From assembly GCA_900542035.1 (NCBI GenBank), contig UQMJ01000001.1, positions 1-64,000 of the forward strand: a stretch of DNA of 64,000 nt, given 5' to 3'. The stretch is from an uncultured Clostridium sp. (GTDB lineage Bacteria; Bacillota; Clostridia; Lachnospirales; Lachnospiraceae). Numbering within the stretch: position 1 is the stretch's first letter; each line of letters opens with the position of its first letter. The position numbers were made by a program, and so were the translations under genes. This document shows positions 1 to 8,566 of this stretch, piece by piece. The notes beneath the pieces were generated by a model. The model made no database searches, was not told the origin of the DNA, and was given only the letters and a program-made list of their open reading frames with translations.

Positions 1-242
1 GGATAACGAATTTTAATTCCATATAGATGTACCTGTCCTTTCTGAATGTTGTGTTTGATGGTTGGTTTCGGGTTCCGGTCTGGAAGCCGGAGGGGAACGC
101 TCCGGCGGTGGTGATTTCTTCGTGGTATCACATCCTTTCTGGCTTTAGGGTAAAAAAATAGACGCTCATTTCTGAACGTCTGAATTGATACACTGGAAAG
201 GCGGAATATCTGCTTTACCCTCTATATTTTTGTATATGTTGT
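1..242. other. 5' edge of window, no recognisable gene
   Basis: I recognise no gene here. A 44-codon reading frame runs from ATG 27 to TAG 159-161 on the plus strand, but it has no convincing ribosome binding site and resembles nothing I know. The stretch around 161-180 is a loose inverted repeat (GACG...CGTC). The region lies directly upstream of a truncated catalase gene, so it could be one side of an old rearrangement junction. No transposase or terminal repeat is visible to prove that. Confidence 0.4.
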
Positions 243-518
243 ACTTACAGGGTCGCCCCAGAACAGAAAGCGCGGGTTACGTACGATAACATTCTTCGGG
301 TAGTGAAAGATCCAGAAGTAGCAGATCCCATCCGTTTTTTACGGAAGAGGGAAATTGTGCACTATCAGAGATTCGGCGAAGCTCTCAGGATAGTGACCGA
401 TCATCTGGATTCGAAGAATTTCTATGCGTTTAATCCGGCATTTGATAAAAAGCCGGATTCTGGCTGTGGATGTAGTTGCGGATCCGGCAGAACGACAGAT
501 GGTTGTGGTTCCAGATAA
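243..518 (+). pseudogene. 3' remnant of manganese catalase (CotJC-like)
   Basis: One frame encodes the C-terminal part of a dimanganese catalase of the spore-coat CotJC type. It shows EQKARVTYDNILRV, DPIRFLRKREIVHYQRFGE and NFYAFNPAFD, which are typical of the last helical segment of that family. Upstream of about position 261 the frame stops resembling the family, and no N-terminal four-helix core with metal ligands is present, so about two thirds of the gene is missing. A GTG at 303 gives a 71-residue open frame, but I read it as decay rather than a real start. The C-terminal tail is rich in Gly and Cys (CGCSCGSG), as in some clostridial homologs. Family identity is fairly sure from the motif run; loss of function is inferred from truncation. 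Confidence 0.7.
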
Positions 519-656
519 AAGCCGGAACGTACTCGGGCGCTGTGAATTTGTAAAGAAAGCAAAGGAGCAGCGCTCCTTTTATTAATACAGCTTATTTTGT
601 TAATAAGGAAGCAGATAAACAAAGTCAGAAATCGCGCTTATTGGCAGTTTGCTCGC

Positions 657-685
657 TTGACATTCCAAAACAAAGCCGATACAAT
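657..685 (+). promoter_or_regulatory. SigA promoter for the purine/molybdenum-hydroxylase operon
   Basis: TTGACA (657-662), a 17-base spacer and TACAAT (680-685) form a near-consensus housekeeping promoter. It is about 50-60 bases upstream of the permease start. It is the only strong promoter seen before position 9146, so it probably drives the whole block to 9162. Confidence 0.75.
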
Positions 686-696
686 ATAACCCGTTG

Positions 697-713
697 TTTA
701 GGCGCGGCCTAAA
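697..713. promoter_or_regulatory. Perfect inverted repeat, probable operator
   Basis: TTTAGGC-GCG-GCCTAAA is a perfect 7-base inverted repeat with a 3-base centre. It starts 12 bases after the -10 hexamer, so it covers roughly +5 to +21 of the transcript. That is a classic place for a repressor to block initiation. No regulator gene adjoins this operon, so the binding protein is unknown. Confidence 0.5.
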
Positions 714-745
714 AAATAAGAAAAAGCAAAGGAGAAATGAGCAGT

Positions 746-2149
746 ATGAATGAGCAGAGTTCTTTGAAGGAAGCCTATGACTTTTATGGGAAACTTCCTC
801 TGAAACACGCAATCCCATTGGGACTTCAGCACGTTTTAGCGATGTTTGTAGGGAACTTAACTCCAATTTTAGTTATTACAGGAGCCTGTGGAATTGGTGT
901 AGGAAGTGAATTTGCAGATTTACAGGTAATCCTTCTGCAGAATGCAATGCTTATGGCGGGCATTGTGACTCTGGTGCAGCTTTATTCTATTGGTCCTATC
1001 GGTGGAAAAGTTCCGATTATTATGGGAACCAGTTCTGGATTTATCGGTGTATTTAACAGCGTTGCCGCCAGTATGGGAGGCGGAATCCTTACCTATGGCG
1101 CAATGATGGGAGCCTCTATTGTAGGCGGAATTTTTGAAAGTATTCTGGGATTCTTTTTAAAGCCGCTGCGGAAGTTCTTTCCGGCAGTAGTCACGGGTAC
1201 CGTTGTGCTTTCTATTGGACTTTCTCTGATTGGAATCGGCGTTAATTCGTTTGGAGGCGGAGACAAAGCGCTGGACTTTGGATCTTATGAAAACCTGTTT
1301 TTAGGAGCATTGGTTTTAATTGTTATTATTGCCTTAAAGCATGGAACCAAAGGACTGACCAGTTATTCTTCTATATTAATTGGAATTGTTGTAGGTTATA
1401 TTGCCGCTGCCGTAATGGGAATGGTTCTGCCCAATACCGCTGTCAGCGCAGACGGCACAGAATACGTAAAAGCCTGGGTACTAAACTGGGACAAGGTGGC
1501 ACAGGCAGACTGGTTTGCAGTTCCAAAATTAATGCCGGTAAAACCGGTATTTGACTGGAAAGCCATCCTTCCGGTAGGAATTATGTTTATTGTCACGGCA
1601 GTTGAGACGGTCGGAGATATTTCTGGTGTAACAGAAGGCGGAATGGGCAGAGAAGCAACAGACAGCGAACTTTCCGGAGGCGTTATTTGCGACGGTCTTG
1701 GCTCTACTTTTGCAGCATTATTTGGAGTTCTTCCGAATACCTCGTTCAGCCAGAATGTAGGTCTGGTAGCCATGACGAAGGTAGTAAATCGCGGCGCCCT
1801 TGCATTTGGCGGAATTTTTCTGATTTTCTGCGGTTTATTTCCAAAACTGGCCGCTTTGATTTCCATTATGCCTCAGAGCGTTCTGGGAGGAGCGGCAGTC
1901 ATGATGTTCTCCTCCATCGTAGTCAGCGGAATCCAGCTGATTACCAAACACGCCATTACATCCAGAAACATTACCATTGTTTCGGTTGCATTGGGATTGG
2001 GATATGGAATCGGAGCAAGCAGCAACATTTTGTCCAGGCTTCCAGAAGCAGTACAGTTGATTTTTGGCGGTTCCGGCATTGTACCGGCTGCGCTTGTTGC
2101 AATCTTGTTAAACATTCTGCTTCCAGGGAAAGAAGAGAGTGGCGAATAA
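746..2149 (+). CDS. NCS2 nucleobase:cation symporter (xanthine/uric acid permease family)
   Basis: Polytopic membrane protein of the nucleobase:cation symporter-2 family, about 467 residues, the usual family length. It would import a purine such as xanthine, urate or hypoxanthine with a proton or sodium. About 14 hydrophobic segments are visible. The family's substrate region around helices 8-10 is recognisable in SGVTEGGMGREATDSELSGG followed by the NTSFSQNVG segment. An ATG at 737 lies only 2 bases from the GGAG ribosome binding site. The in-frame ATG at 746 has 11 bases of spacing and is preferred. It is the first gene of an operon ending in a molybdenum hydroxylase, so a purine substrate fits; uracil is less likely but cannot be excluded. 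Confidence 0.9.
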   Translation: MNEQSSLKEAYDFYGKLPLKHAIPLGLQHVLAMFVGNLTPILVITGACGIGVGSEFADLQVILLQNAMLMAGIVTLVQLYSIGPIGGKVPIIMGTSSGFIGVFNSVAASMGGGILTYGAMMGASIVGGIFESILGFFLKPLRKFFPAVVTGTVVLSIGLSLIGIGVNSFGGGDKALDFGSYENLFLGALVLIVIIALKHGTKGLTSYSSILIGIVVGYIAAAVMGMVLPNTAVSADGTEYVKAWVLNWDKVAQADWFAVPKLMPVKPVFDWKAILPVGIMFIVTAVETVGDISGVTEGGMGREATDSELSGGVICDGLGSTFAALFGVLPNTSFSQNVGLVAMTKVVNRGALAFGGIFLIFCGLFPKLAALISIMPQSVLGGAAVMMFSSIVVSGIQLITKHAITSRNITIVSVALGLGYGIGASSNILSRLPEAVQLIFGGSGIVPAALVAILLNILLPGKEESGE

Positions 2150-2178
2150 TTGGCCGCCAGGAGAAAAGGAAAACAGAT

Positions 2179-3243
2179 ATGAGAAAAATGTGGAAAAAGT
2201 CAATGGCTGTTTTGACTGCAGCTGCATTGACAATGGCTTCCCTTTCCGGATGCCAGTCAGCAGATAAAGAAGAAACAGCAGCAGACCAGACCGAAACGGA
2301 AACCGAGACTGCAGCCGGATCCATTACCGTAACCGATCAGTCGGGAAGAACGGTAACCTTAGATGCTCCGGCAGAACGGATTGTGTCTTCTTACTATATT
2401 TCTACGGCGCTTCTGATTGCATTAGGCTGTGAAAATAAGCTGACAGGAATTGAAATGAAGGGAGATACCAGACCACTTTATCGGATGGCAGCCCCTCAGT
2501 TATTAGAACTTCCAGCTGTCGGATCTGGAAAAGGTATTAATATAGAAGAGACAGCAGCTCTGGATCCGGATGTGGTCATTCTTCCAAAACGCCTGGAAGA
2601 AAGCGCGGCAGCATTTGAAGCTCTGGAAATTCCAGTAGTAATTGTAAATCCGGAAACCCAGGACGAATTGGAAGACTGCGTTGCGCTTCTGGCTGAAATT
2701 ACCGGTACGGAAGCAATTGGAGAAGAATTGCTGCATTACTATCATGAGAAAATGGATTTTGCCAGACAGCTTACCAAAGATGCAGAAAAGCCACGGGTTT
2801 ATCTGGCTTCTGGTTCTGACTATCTAAGTACCTGTACCTCCAAAATGTATCAGAATGATTTGATTGCAATGGCAGGCGGTACAAGCGTATCCGCAGAATT
2901 AGAAGACAGCTATTGGGCGGCTGTTTCGGCAGAACAGCTTACGGCATGGAATCCCGATTATATATTTGCAGTCAGCTATGCAGAATACGGATTGGACAGC
3001 TTTACAGAAAATGAAGCGCTGGCAGAAGTAGAGGCGGTAAAGAAAGAGCAGGTTTTCACATTCCCGTCTAAGATTGAGGCCTGGGATTATCCGACTCCAT
3101 CTTCTGTTTTGGGAGTTCTGTGGCTGACCCATGTCTTACATCCGGATTTGTACTCGGAAGAAGAATATAAAGAAGAAGCAACCGAATTTTACCAGGAATT
3201 CTTTGACATTTCTGTGTCTGACGAGGATCTGGGACTTCAGTAA
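2179..3243 (+). CDS. ABC transporter substrate-binding lipoprotein, FecB/BtuF/MolA type
   Basis: Extracytoplasmic binding protein of the iron-siderophore/cobalamin/molybdate class, 354 residues. It starts with a lipoprotein signal ending in the lipobox SLSGC (Cys25), then a Glu/Thr-rich linker. The type III binding-protein fold is suggested by the ITVTDQSGRTVTLDAPAERIV opening and the ALDPDVVILP segment near residue 130. The reading frame stays open upstream through the end of the permease gene, but ATG 2179 with the signal peptide right behind it is clearly the real start. It sits between a purine permease and a molybdenum hydroxylase, so molybdate or tungstate, as for Haemophilus MolA, is an attractive ligand. 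Iron or a siderophore remains possible. Confidence 0.85.
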   Translation: MRKMWKKSMAVLTAAALTMASLSGCQSADKEETAADQTETETETAAGSITVTDQSGRTVTLDAPAERIVSSYYISTALLIALGCENKLTGIEMKGDTRPLYRMAAPQLLELPAVGSGKGINIEETAALDPDVVILPKRLEESAAAFEALEIPVVIVNPETQDELEDCVALLAEITGTEAIGEELLHYYHEKMDFARQLTKDAEKPRVYLASGSDYLSTCTSKMYQNDLIAMAGGTSVSAELEDSYWAAVSAEQLTAWNPDYIFAVSYAEYGLDSFTENEALAEVEAVKKEQVFTFPSKIEAWDYPTPSSVLGVLWLTHVLHPDLYSEEEYKEEATEFYQEFFDISVSDEDLGLQ

Positions 3244-3252
3244 AAGAGGAAA

Positions 3253-4242
3253 ATGATGAAACAAAAAAAGTTCTGGGCTATTGCCGGAATCTTGCTGGGA
3301 ACCGTAATACTGTCTTTGTGTGTGGGAAGGTACCCACTGACTTTGCAGAATCTGTGGAAGATTCTGACAGGGATGGAAAAAGGAATGGGAGAGCGGGTCT
3401 TTTTGCAGATCCGCCTTCCCAGAACTTTTTTAGTCCTGATTTGCGGAGCTGCTTTGGCGGTGTCTGGCATGGTGTATCAGCATATTTTCCGCAATCCGCT
3501 GGTTTCTCCAGACGTACTGGGAGTTACCAGCGGAGCCTCTGTAGGCGCGGCTCTGGGCATTTTGCTGGGAGGAAGCGCGTGGATTATTGAGATGTCCGCA
3601 TTTGGATTTGGACTGTTCACTGCATTTTTAACAGTGGCGCTGGCAAAAGCGGTTGGCGGACAGCAGAAAGTGTCCCTGATTATTTCCGGAATTGTTACCG
3701 GCGCAATGGCAGAAGCAGGACTGATGCTGATAAAATATGGAGCAGATCCGACCCAGCAGCTTCCTTCCATTGATTACTGGCTGATGGGGAGTTTTCACGC
3801 GGCAGACTGGAAGGATGTTAAAATGGCACTTCCAGCCATTGTTCTTTCCATAGTAGTGCTGTGGTTTATGCGGTGGAAACTGAGGGTACTGGCACTGGGA
3901 GACGAGGAAGCAAAAAGTCTGGGTCTTCCAGCAGAACGGGTGCGCCAGACGGCTGTAATTCTGGCTACCCTTTTAGCGGCTTCCGTTGTGTCGGCAGCAG
4001 GAACCGTAGCATGGGTAGGGCTCATTGTACCTCATTTAATCCGGCAGATTTGGGGCGGAGATCTAAAAGAAAGCTTTATCCCCTGCGCGATGGGAGGAGC
4101 TGCTTTTCTTCTGGCGGCAGATCTGGCTGCCCGCTCTTTGACAGAAGCTGAGATTCCCATCAGCATTTTTACGTCTTTTTCCGGAGCAGTCCTTCTGACA
4201 GCGATTCTGGCTTGCTCCAGACGGAAGGAGGGATGGCTGTGA
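3253..4242 (+). CDS. ABC transporter permease, FecCD/BtuC family
   Basis: Integral membrane permease of about 329 residues. It shows the FecCD family hallmarks LPRTFLVLICGAALAVSG, the FRNPLVSPDVLGVTSGAS stretch and the C-terminal GTVAWVGLIVPHLIR cytoplasmic coupling region. Around ten membrane helices are expected, working as a homodimer with the ATPase encoded next. Two adjacent ATGs (3253 and 3256) are possible; the second has better spacing from GAGG at 3246-3249. The stop codon overlaps the next gene by four bases. Substrate is set by the binding protein upstream; molybdate/tungstate is inferred from context only. Confidence 0.9.
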   Translation: MMKQKKFWAIAGILLGTVILSLCVGRYPLTLQNLWKILTGMEKGMGERVFLQIRLPRTFLVLICGAALAVSGMVYQHIFRNPLVSPDVLGVTSGASVGAALGILLGGSAWIIEMSAFGFGLFTAFLTVALAKAVGGQQKVSLIISGIVTGAMAEAGLMLIKYGADPTQQLPSIDYWLMGSFHAADWKDVKMALPAIVLSIVVLWFMRWKLRVLALGDEEAKSLGLPAERVRQTAVILATLLAASVVSAAGTVAWVGLIVPHLIRQIWGGDLKESFIPCAMGGAAFLLAADLAARSLTEAEIPISIFTSFSGAVLLTAILACSRRKEGWL

Positions 4243-5024
4243 AACTAGAAGCAGACAATCTCTCTCTGCAATTAGGAGGCAGGGAAATCTTAAAAGAAAT
4301 TTCCTTTACGGCAGAGGATCCTCTGACCATTATTCTGGGAAAAAATGGGGCTGGAAAAACGACGCTTTTAAAAACCATTGCAGGACTTTATACGCCGGTT
4401 CAAGGAACCTTAACGGCGGGCGGCAAAAACCTATCCAGGCTTTCCGAACGGGAACGGGCAAAACTGATTTCATATGCGCCTCAGGACTGTCAGGCAACGG
4501 ACTGTCTGGTTCTGGAATTTGTGGTAATGGGGAGAAATCCTTATCTGAAATTCTGGCAGATGCCTGGAAAAAAGGACTATGAGGACAGCAAAAGCGCGTT
4601 GGATGAACTGGGGATTCTTTCCCTTGCCGGCCGTCATATGAACGAGCTGAGCGGAGGGGAAAGGAGGCTGTGCTATCTGGCAAGGGCCAGGGTCCAGAAA
4701 GCGGAGTGGATGATTTTAGACGAGCCGGAAAGCGGACTGGATTTTGCAAAGCGCCATGAATTTTTCGGACAGCTAAAGGAATATCTGAAAAAAAATAAAA
4801 AATATGCTATAATGAGTATACATGACCCAACTCTGGCAGATGTTTATGGAGATGGGATTCTGTTTATGGAGGAAGGCCGGATTCTGGCCGGCATCCGCAA
4901 GAACGACAAGGATTACGAAACGCAGCTTGCCCATGGCTTAAAACGTTTGTACGGACCAGGAGCCGGTCTAATAAAAGACGGAACAAACAGGGCAGTTGTC
5001 TGGAGAGGAGAAACACTATGCTGA
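4239..5024 (+). CDS. ABC transporter ATP-binding protein, FecE/BtuD/MolC family
   Basis: Cytoplasmic ATPase that powers the FecCD-type permease. It shows the Walker A motif GKNGAGKTT, the Q-loop YAPQD, the signature LSGGERR and Walker B WMILDEPESGLD, followed by the switch SIHDP. GTG 4239 is preferred as the start: it lies 7 bases after an AAGGAGG site and overlaps the permease stop as GTGA. An upstream in-frame ATG at 4233 is only about one base from that site. The 261-residue product has normal length. Its stop overlaps the next start (ATGCTGA at 5018-5024), so importer and hydroxylase genes are translationally coupled, which supports a shared function. Confidence 0.9.
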   Translation: MKLEADNLSLQLGGREILKEISFTAEDPLTIILGKNGAGKTTLLKTIAGLYTPVQGTLTAGGKNLSRLSERERAKLISYAPQDCQATDCLVLEFVVMGRNPYLKFWQMPGKKDYEDSKSALDELGILSLAGRHMNELSGGERRLCYLARARVQKAEWMILDEPESGLDFAKRHEFFGQLKEYLKKNKKYAIMSIHDPTLADVYGDGILFMEEGRILAGIRKNDKDYETQLAHGLKRLYGPGAGLIKDGTNRAVVWRGETLC

Positions 5025-5821
5025 CCATTCAGAATTATGTGAAAGCAGCCAGTTTAGAGGAAGCATATGAGCTGAATCAAAAAAAAAGCAGCCGGATTAT
5101 CGGCGGTATGCTCTGGTTGAAAATGAGCCATATGCGGGTGCAGACCGCCATTGATTTATCAGGATTGGGATTGGATTTTATTGAAGAAGATGAAAAAGAG
5201 TTCCGGATTGGGGCAATGGCGACGCTTCGCCAGCTGGAGCTTCATGCGGGCTTAAACCAGTATACAGGCGGAAGCATGAGAGAGAGCCTGCGTCACATTG
5301 TAGGCGTGCAGTTTCGGAACCTTGCTACCGTAGGAGGAAGTATTTTTGGACGTTTTGGCTTTTCGGACGTACTGACCGAGTTTTTGGCATTAGGAGCCAG
5401 TGCAGAGCTTTATAAAGCGGGAAGAGTCAGCCTGGAAGAGTTTGCAAAAATGCCGGCAGACAGGGATATTTTAGTACAGATTATCGTACCAAAGACAAAA
5501 GCGGCCAATGCGTACCAGTCTCTGAGAAACACCAATACGGATTTTTCAGTGCTTACCTGCGCAGTCAGCAGAGATTTAGATGGAACCGTCTGCGCCTCTG
5601 TTGGCGCAAGACCGGCAAGAGCCGTCCTGGTGAGAGATGAAGAACACATTTTAAAAGATGGCATTACGGAAGAAAGCGCGGCAGCATTTGGAGAATACGT
5701 TTCTGGACAGATTGCAACCGGAAGCAATATGCGGGCAGGCGCAGAGTATCGGAAGCATCTGGCAAAGGTGCTGACAAAACGGGCAGTTTTACAGATGGAG
5801 GACAGGCAGAATGAAAATTAA
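5018..5821 (+). CDS. Molybdenum hydroxylase FAD-binding subunit (CoxM/XdhB-like)
   Basis: Medium subunit of a xanthine dehydrogenase-family enzyme, 267 residues, carrying the FAD that passes electrons to the final acceptor. The PCMH-type FAD fold is seen in IIGGMLWLKM near residue 28 and the TVGGSIFGRFGFSDVL stretch near residue 105, followed by EFLALGA. A CO dehydrogenase flavoprotein C-terminal domain follows (AYQSLRNTNTDFSVL onward). The gene overlaps the importer ATPase upstream by 7 bases and the iron-sulfur subunit downstream by 11 bases. It is a little shorter than typical 280-290 residue homologs. Confidence 0.88.
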   Translation: MLTIQNYVKAASLEEAYELNQKKSSRIIGGMLWLKMSHMRVQTAIDLSGLGLDFIEEDEKEFRIGAMATLRQLELHAGLNQYTGGSMRESLRHIVGVQFRNLATVGGSIFGRFGFSDVLTEFLALGASAELYKAGRVSLEEFAKMPADRDILVQIIVPKTKAANAYQSLRNTNTDFSVLTCAVSRDLDGTVCASVGARPARAVLVRDEEHILKDGITEESAAAFGEYVSGQIATGSNMRAGAEYRKHLAKVLTKRAVLQMEDRQNEN

Positions 5822-6275
5822 AATTTTGGTAAATGGAAAGAAGATAGAAGAGGACGTTGCCTGCGATCTGTTGCTGATTGATTTTTTGCGGGCGCATGGA
5901 TGCACCAGTGTAAAGAGAGGGTGCGAGACGTCCAACTGCGGTCTGTGTACCGTTATGATGGATAAAAAGCCAGTGCTTTCCTGCTCGGTTCTGGCAGTCA
6001 GAGCAGATGGATCCGCTGTAGAGACCTTAGAGGGATTACAGGAAGAGGCAGCAGAGTTTGGCGCATTTATTGCAGATCAGGGAGCAGAGCAGTGCGGATT
6101 CTGCAATCCTGGTCTGATGATGAACGCCATTGCCCTGTTTCGGGAATATCCGGATCCAGACGAAGAAACCATTAAAGAGTATCTGGCCGGAAATCTGTGC
6201 CGCTGCTCTGGTTACGAGGGACAGCTTCGCGGAATCCAGGCATTTTTAAAGTGGAAAAAGGAGGGACAGCGATGA
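5811..6275 (+). CDS. Molybdenum hydroxylase 2Fe-2S subunit (CoxS/XdhC-like)
   Basis: Small subunit of 154 residues that relays electrons from the molybdenum centre to FAD. All eight cluster ligands are present. The plant-ferredoxin-type cluster uses Cys38, Cys43, Cys46 and Cys58 (GCETSNCGLC ... SC). The second, four-helix domain uses Cys95, Cys98, Cys130 and Cys132 (CGFC ... CRCSGY). Length and arrangement are those of stand-alone CoxS-type subunits. The stop overlaps the start of the large subunit as ATGA. Confidence 0.93.
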   Translation: MKIKILVNGKKIEEDVACDLLLIDFLRAHGCTSVKRGCETSNCGLCTVMMDKKPVLSCSVLAVRADGSAVETLEGLQEEAAEFGAFIADQGAEQCGFCNPGLMMNAIALFREYPDPDEETIKEYLAGNLCRCSGYEGQLRGIQAFLKWKKEGQR

Positions 6276-8566
6276 ATTTAAAAGCAGTCAATCAGCCTAT
6301 CCGCAAAAAAGACGCAATGGCGCTTCTGACCGGACAGCCGGTTTATATGGATGATATTGCTCCGGAAAACTGCCTGATTGTAAAGGTACTCCGAAGCCCT
6401 CATGCCAATGCCATTGTAGAAGAAGTCCAGTATGAAAACGCATTAAAAATCCCTGGGATTGAAGGGGTTTATACCTGGAAGGACGTGCCGGATCACCGGT
6501 TTACCATGGCCGGACAGACCTATCCGGAGCCAAGCCCTTATGACCGTCTGATTCTGGACCGCCATGTCCGCTACGTAGGGGATCCGGTTGTGATTGTAGC
6601 GGGAGATACGGAAAAGTGCGTCGATCAGGCACTAAAGATGATTAAAGTCCGGTATACCGTATTAGAACCGGTACTTGATTTTAGAAGTGCAAAAGACAAC
6701 CAGATTTTAGTTCATCCAGAGGAAAACTGGCAGTCCCTTTGTCCGGTAGGAGCAGACAATAAGAGAAATCTGTGTGCCAGTGGGGAAAGCGGAAGCGGGG
6801 ATGTGGAAAAAGTCCTGTCCGAATGCGAGGTCGTTGTGGATCGGACGTATCACACCAAGGCCTGTCAGCAGGCTATGATGGAGACCTTCCGTACCTATTG
6901 TTCCATTGATCAGTACGGCCGTCTCAATATTTTAAGTTCTACCCAGATTGTATTCCATGTGCGCCGTATTATTTCCAACGCTTTGGGGATTCCAAAATCC
7001 CAGATTCGGGTTGCAAAGCCAAGAATCGGAGGCGGATTTGGAGCAAAACAGACCGTAGTGTCAGAAGTTTTCCCTGCATTCGTAACCTGGAAGACGAAAA
7101 AACCGTCAAAGATGATTTTTACCAGAGAAGAAAGCCAGACTGCATCCAGTCCCCGTCACGAGATGGAGGTTCACGTACGGGTAGGCGCGATGAAGGATGG
7201 CCGGATTCGTGCAATTGACGTACACACCCTGTCTAATACAGGAGCTTACGGAGAGCATGGACCGACTACCGTAGGACTGTCCGGCCACAAATCCATTCCG
7301 CTGTACGGCCAGGTGGAAGCACACCGGTTTGCCTATGACGTCGTTTATACCAACGTGATGTCTGCAGGCGCGTACAGGGGATACGGAGCCACCCAGGGTA
7401 TTTTTGCCGTAGAATCTGCAGTCAATGAGCTGGCTGCCAGAATTGCCATGGATCCGGTAAAATTAAGAGAAATGAACATGGTAAGGGAAGGCCAGGTAAT
7501 GCCTGCTTACTATAATGAGACTGCAACCAGCTGCGCCTTAAACCGCTGTATGGAAAGAGCCAAGGAAATGATTGGCTGGGACGAAAAATACCCATGCAGG
7601 GATATGGGAAATGGAAAAGTCCGCAGTGTCGGCGTTGCCATGGCGATGCAGGGATCGGGTATCTCCGGCGTAGACGTCGGCTCTGCTACCATTAAGATGA
7701 ACGAAGAAGGCTACTATACCTTATCTATTGGCGCGGCAGACATGGGAACGGGCTGCGACACCATTTTAGCCCAGATGGCGGCAGAATGTATGGAATGCTC
7801 TGTAGATGACATTGCAGTATTAGGCGCAGATACGGATTCTTCCCCATATGATTCGGGATCTTATGCGTCCAGTACTACCTACGTAACCGGTAAGGCAGTG
7901 GAAAAGGCCTGCCAGAAGTTAAAGGAACAGATAAAAGCCATTGGCGCTGAACTGTTAGAAACCTCTTCGGAAGAAGTGGAATTTGATGGAACAGGCGTGT
8001 TCCGGCTGGCTGACCAGAAGCGGGTAAGCCTTCAGGAAATCGGCACCAAAGGAATGTGCGGGAATCGTCAGGCTTTAACGGTGACGGAAAGCAACAGCTT
8101 CCCATCTTCTCCGCCTCCATTTATGGTAGGAATGGTAGAAATTGAGCTGGATAAAGAAACCGGCCATGTGGAGATTTTAGACTATGCGGCAGTAGTCGAC
8201 TGCGGTACGGTTGTTAATCCGAATCTGGCCAGAGTCCAGACGGAAGGAGGGCTGGCTCAGGGAATCGGAATGGCTCTTTACGAAAATGTCCAGTATAATG
8301 ATCGGGGAAGGGTTTACGAAAACTCCCTGATGCAGTACAAGCTTCCGACCCGTCTGGACACCGGAAAGCTAAGGGTTGAATTTGAAAGCAGCTATGAGCC
8401 GTCCGGTCCATTTGGAGCAAAGTCCATTGGGGAGATTGTCATTAATACTCCGGCTCCGGCCCTTGCCCATGCTATCTACAATGCGACCGGAAAGTGGTTT
8501 CGGGAACTTCCAATCACTCCGGAAAAAATCGTAATGGCAGATGAAGACGGAATGATAAAGAAATGA
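6272..8566 (+). CDS. Molybdenum hydroxylase catalytic (molybdopterin-binding) subunit
   Basis: Large subunit of 764 residues that binds the molybdenum cofactor and hydroxylates a heteroaromatic or aldehyde substrate. Seen: GGGFGAKQ cofactor-binding motif, AYRGYGATQG (the position of the substrate-binding Arg in FRGFG of xanthine dehydrogenases) and, near the C-terminus, FGAKSIGE with the catalytic glutamate. The frame is open upstream of ATG 6272, but that ATG overlaps the previous stop (ATGA) and begins the family-typical LKAVNQPIRKKDAMALLTG. With a purine permease in the operon a purine hydroxylase is the best guess. The motifs alone do not fix the substrate. Confidence 0.9.
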   Translation: MNLKAVNQPIRKKDAMALLTGQPVYMDDIAPENCLIVKVLRSPHANAIVEEVQYENALKIPGIEGVYTWKDVPDHRFTMAGQTYPEPSPYDRLILDRHVRYVGDPVVIVAGDTEKCVDQALKMIKVRYTVLEPVLDFRSAKDNQILVHPEENWQSLCPVGADNKRNLCASGESGSGDVEKVLSECEVVVDRTYHTKACQQAMMETFRTYCSIDQYGRLNILSSTQIVFHVRRIISNALGIPKSQIRVAKPRIGGGFGAKQTVVSEVFPAFVTWKTKKPSKMIFTREESQTASSPRHEMEVHVRVGAMKDGRIRAIDVHTLSNTGAYGEHGPTTVGLSGHKSIPLYGQVEAHRFAYDVVYTNVMSAGAYRGYGATQGIFAVESAVNELAARIAMDPVKLREMNMVREGQVMPAYYNETATSCALNRCMERAKEMIGWDEKYPCRDMGNGKVRSVGVAMAMQGSGISGVDVGSATIKMNEEGYYTLSIGAADMGTGCDTILAQMAAECMECSVDDIAVLGADTDSSPYDSGSYASSTTYVTGKAVEKACQKLKEQIKAIGAELLETSSEEVEFDGTGVFRLADQKRVSLQEIGTKGMCGNRQALTVTESNSFPSSPPPFMVGMVEIELDKETGHVEILDYAAVVDCGTVVNPNLARVQTEGGLAQGIGMALYENVQYNDRGRVYENSLMQYKLPTRLDTGKLRVEFESSYEPSGPFGAKSIGEIVINTPAPALAHAIYNATGKWFRELPITPEKIVMADEDGMIKK

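Larger units (their letters stand above)
519..736 (+). other. Intergenic leader region of the purine operon
   Basis: This gap carries the promoter at 657-685 and the inverted repeat at 697-713 listed separately. I looked for a purine riboswitch, as expected upstream of an NCS2 permease. I did not see its conserved junction sequence, and the distance from the predicted transcription start to the gene is only about 50 bases, too short for one. Confidence 0.5.

Noticed and set aside
1..242. Insertion sequence remnant at the window edge
   Set aside because: No terminal inverted repeat or transposase motif could be identified.
600..736. Possible purine riboswitch before the NCS2 permease
   Set aside because: The transcript leader is only about 50 bases and the conserved aptamer core is not visible.
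1687..2178. Open frame extending 492 bases upstream of the FecB-like gene
   Set aside because: It lies inside the permease gene in another frame. The lipoprotein signal peptide starts at 2179, so the extension is not translated.
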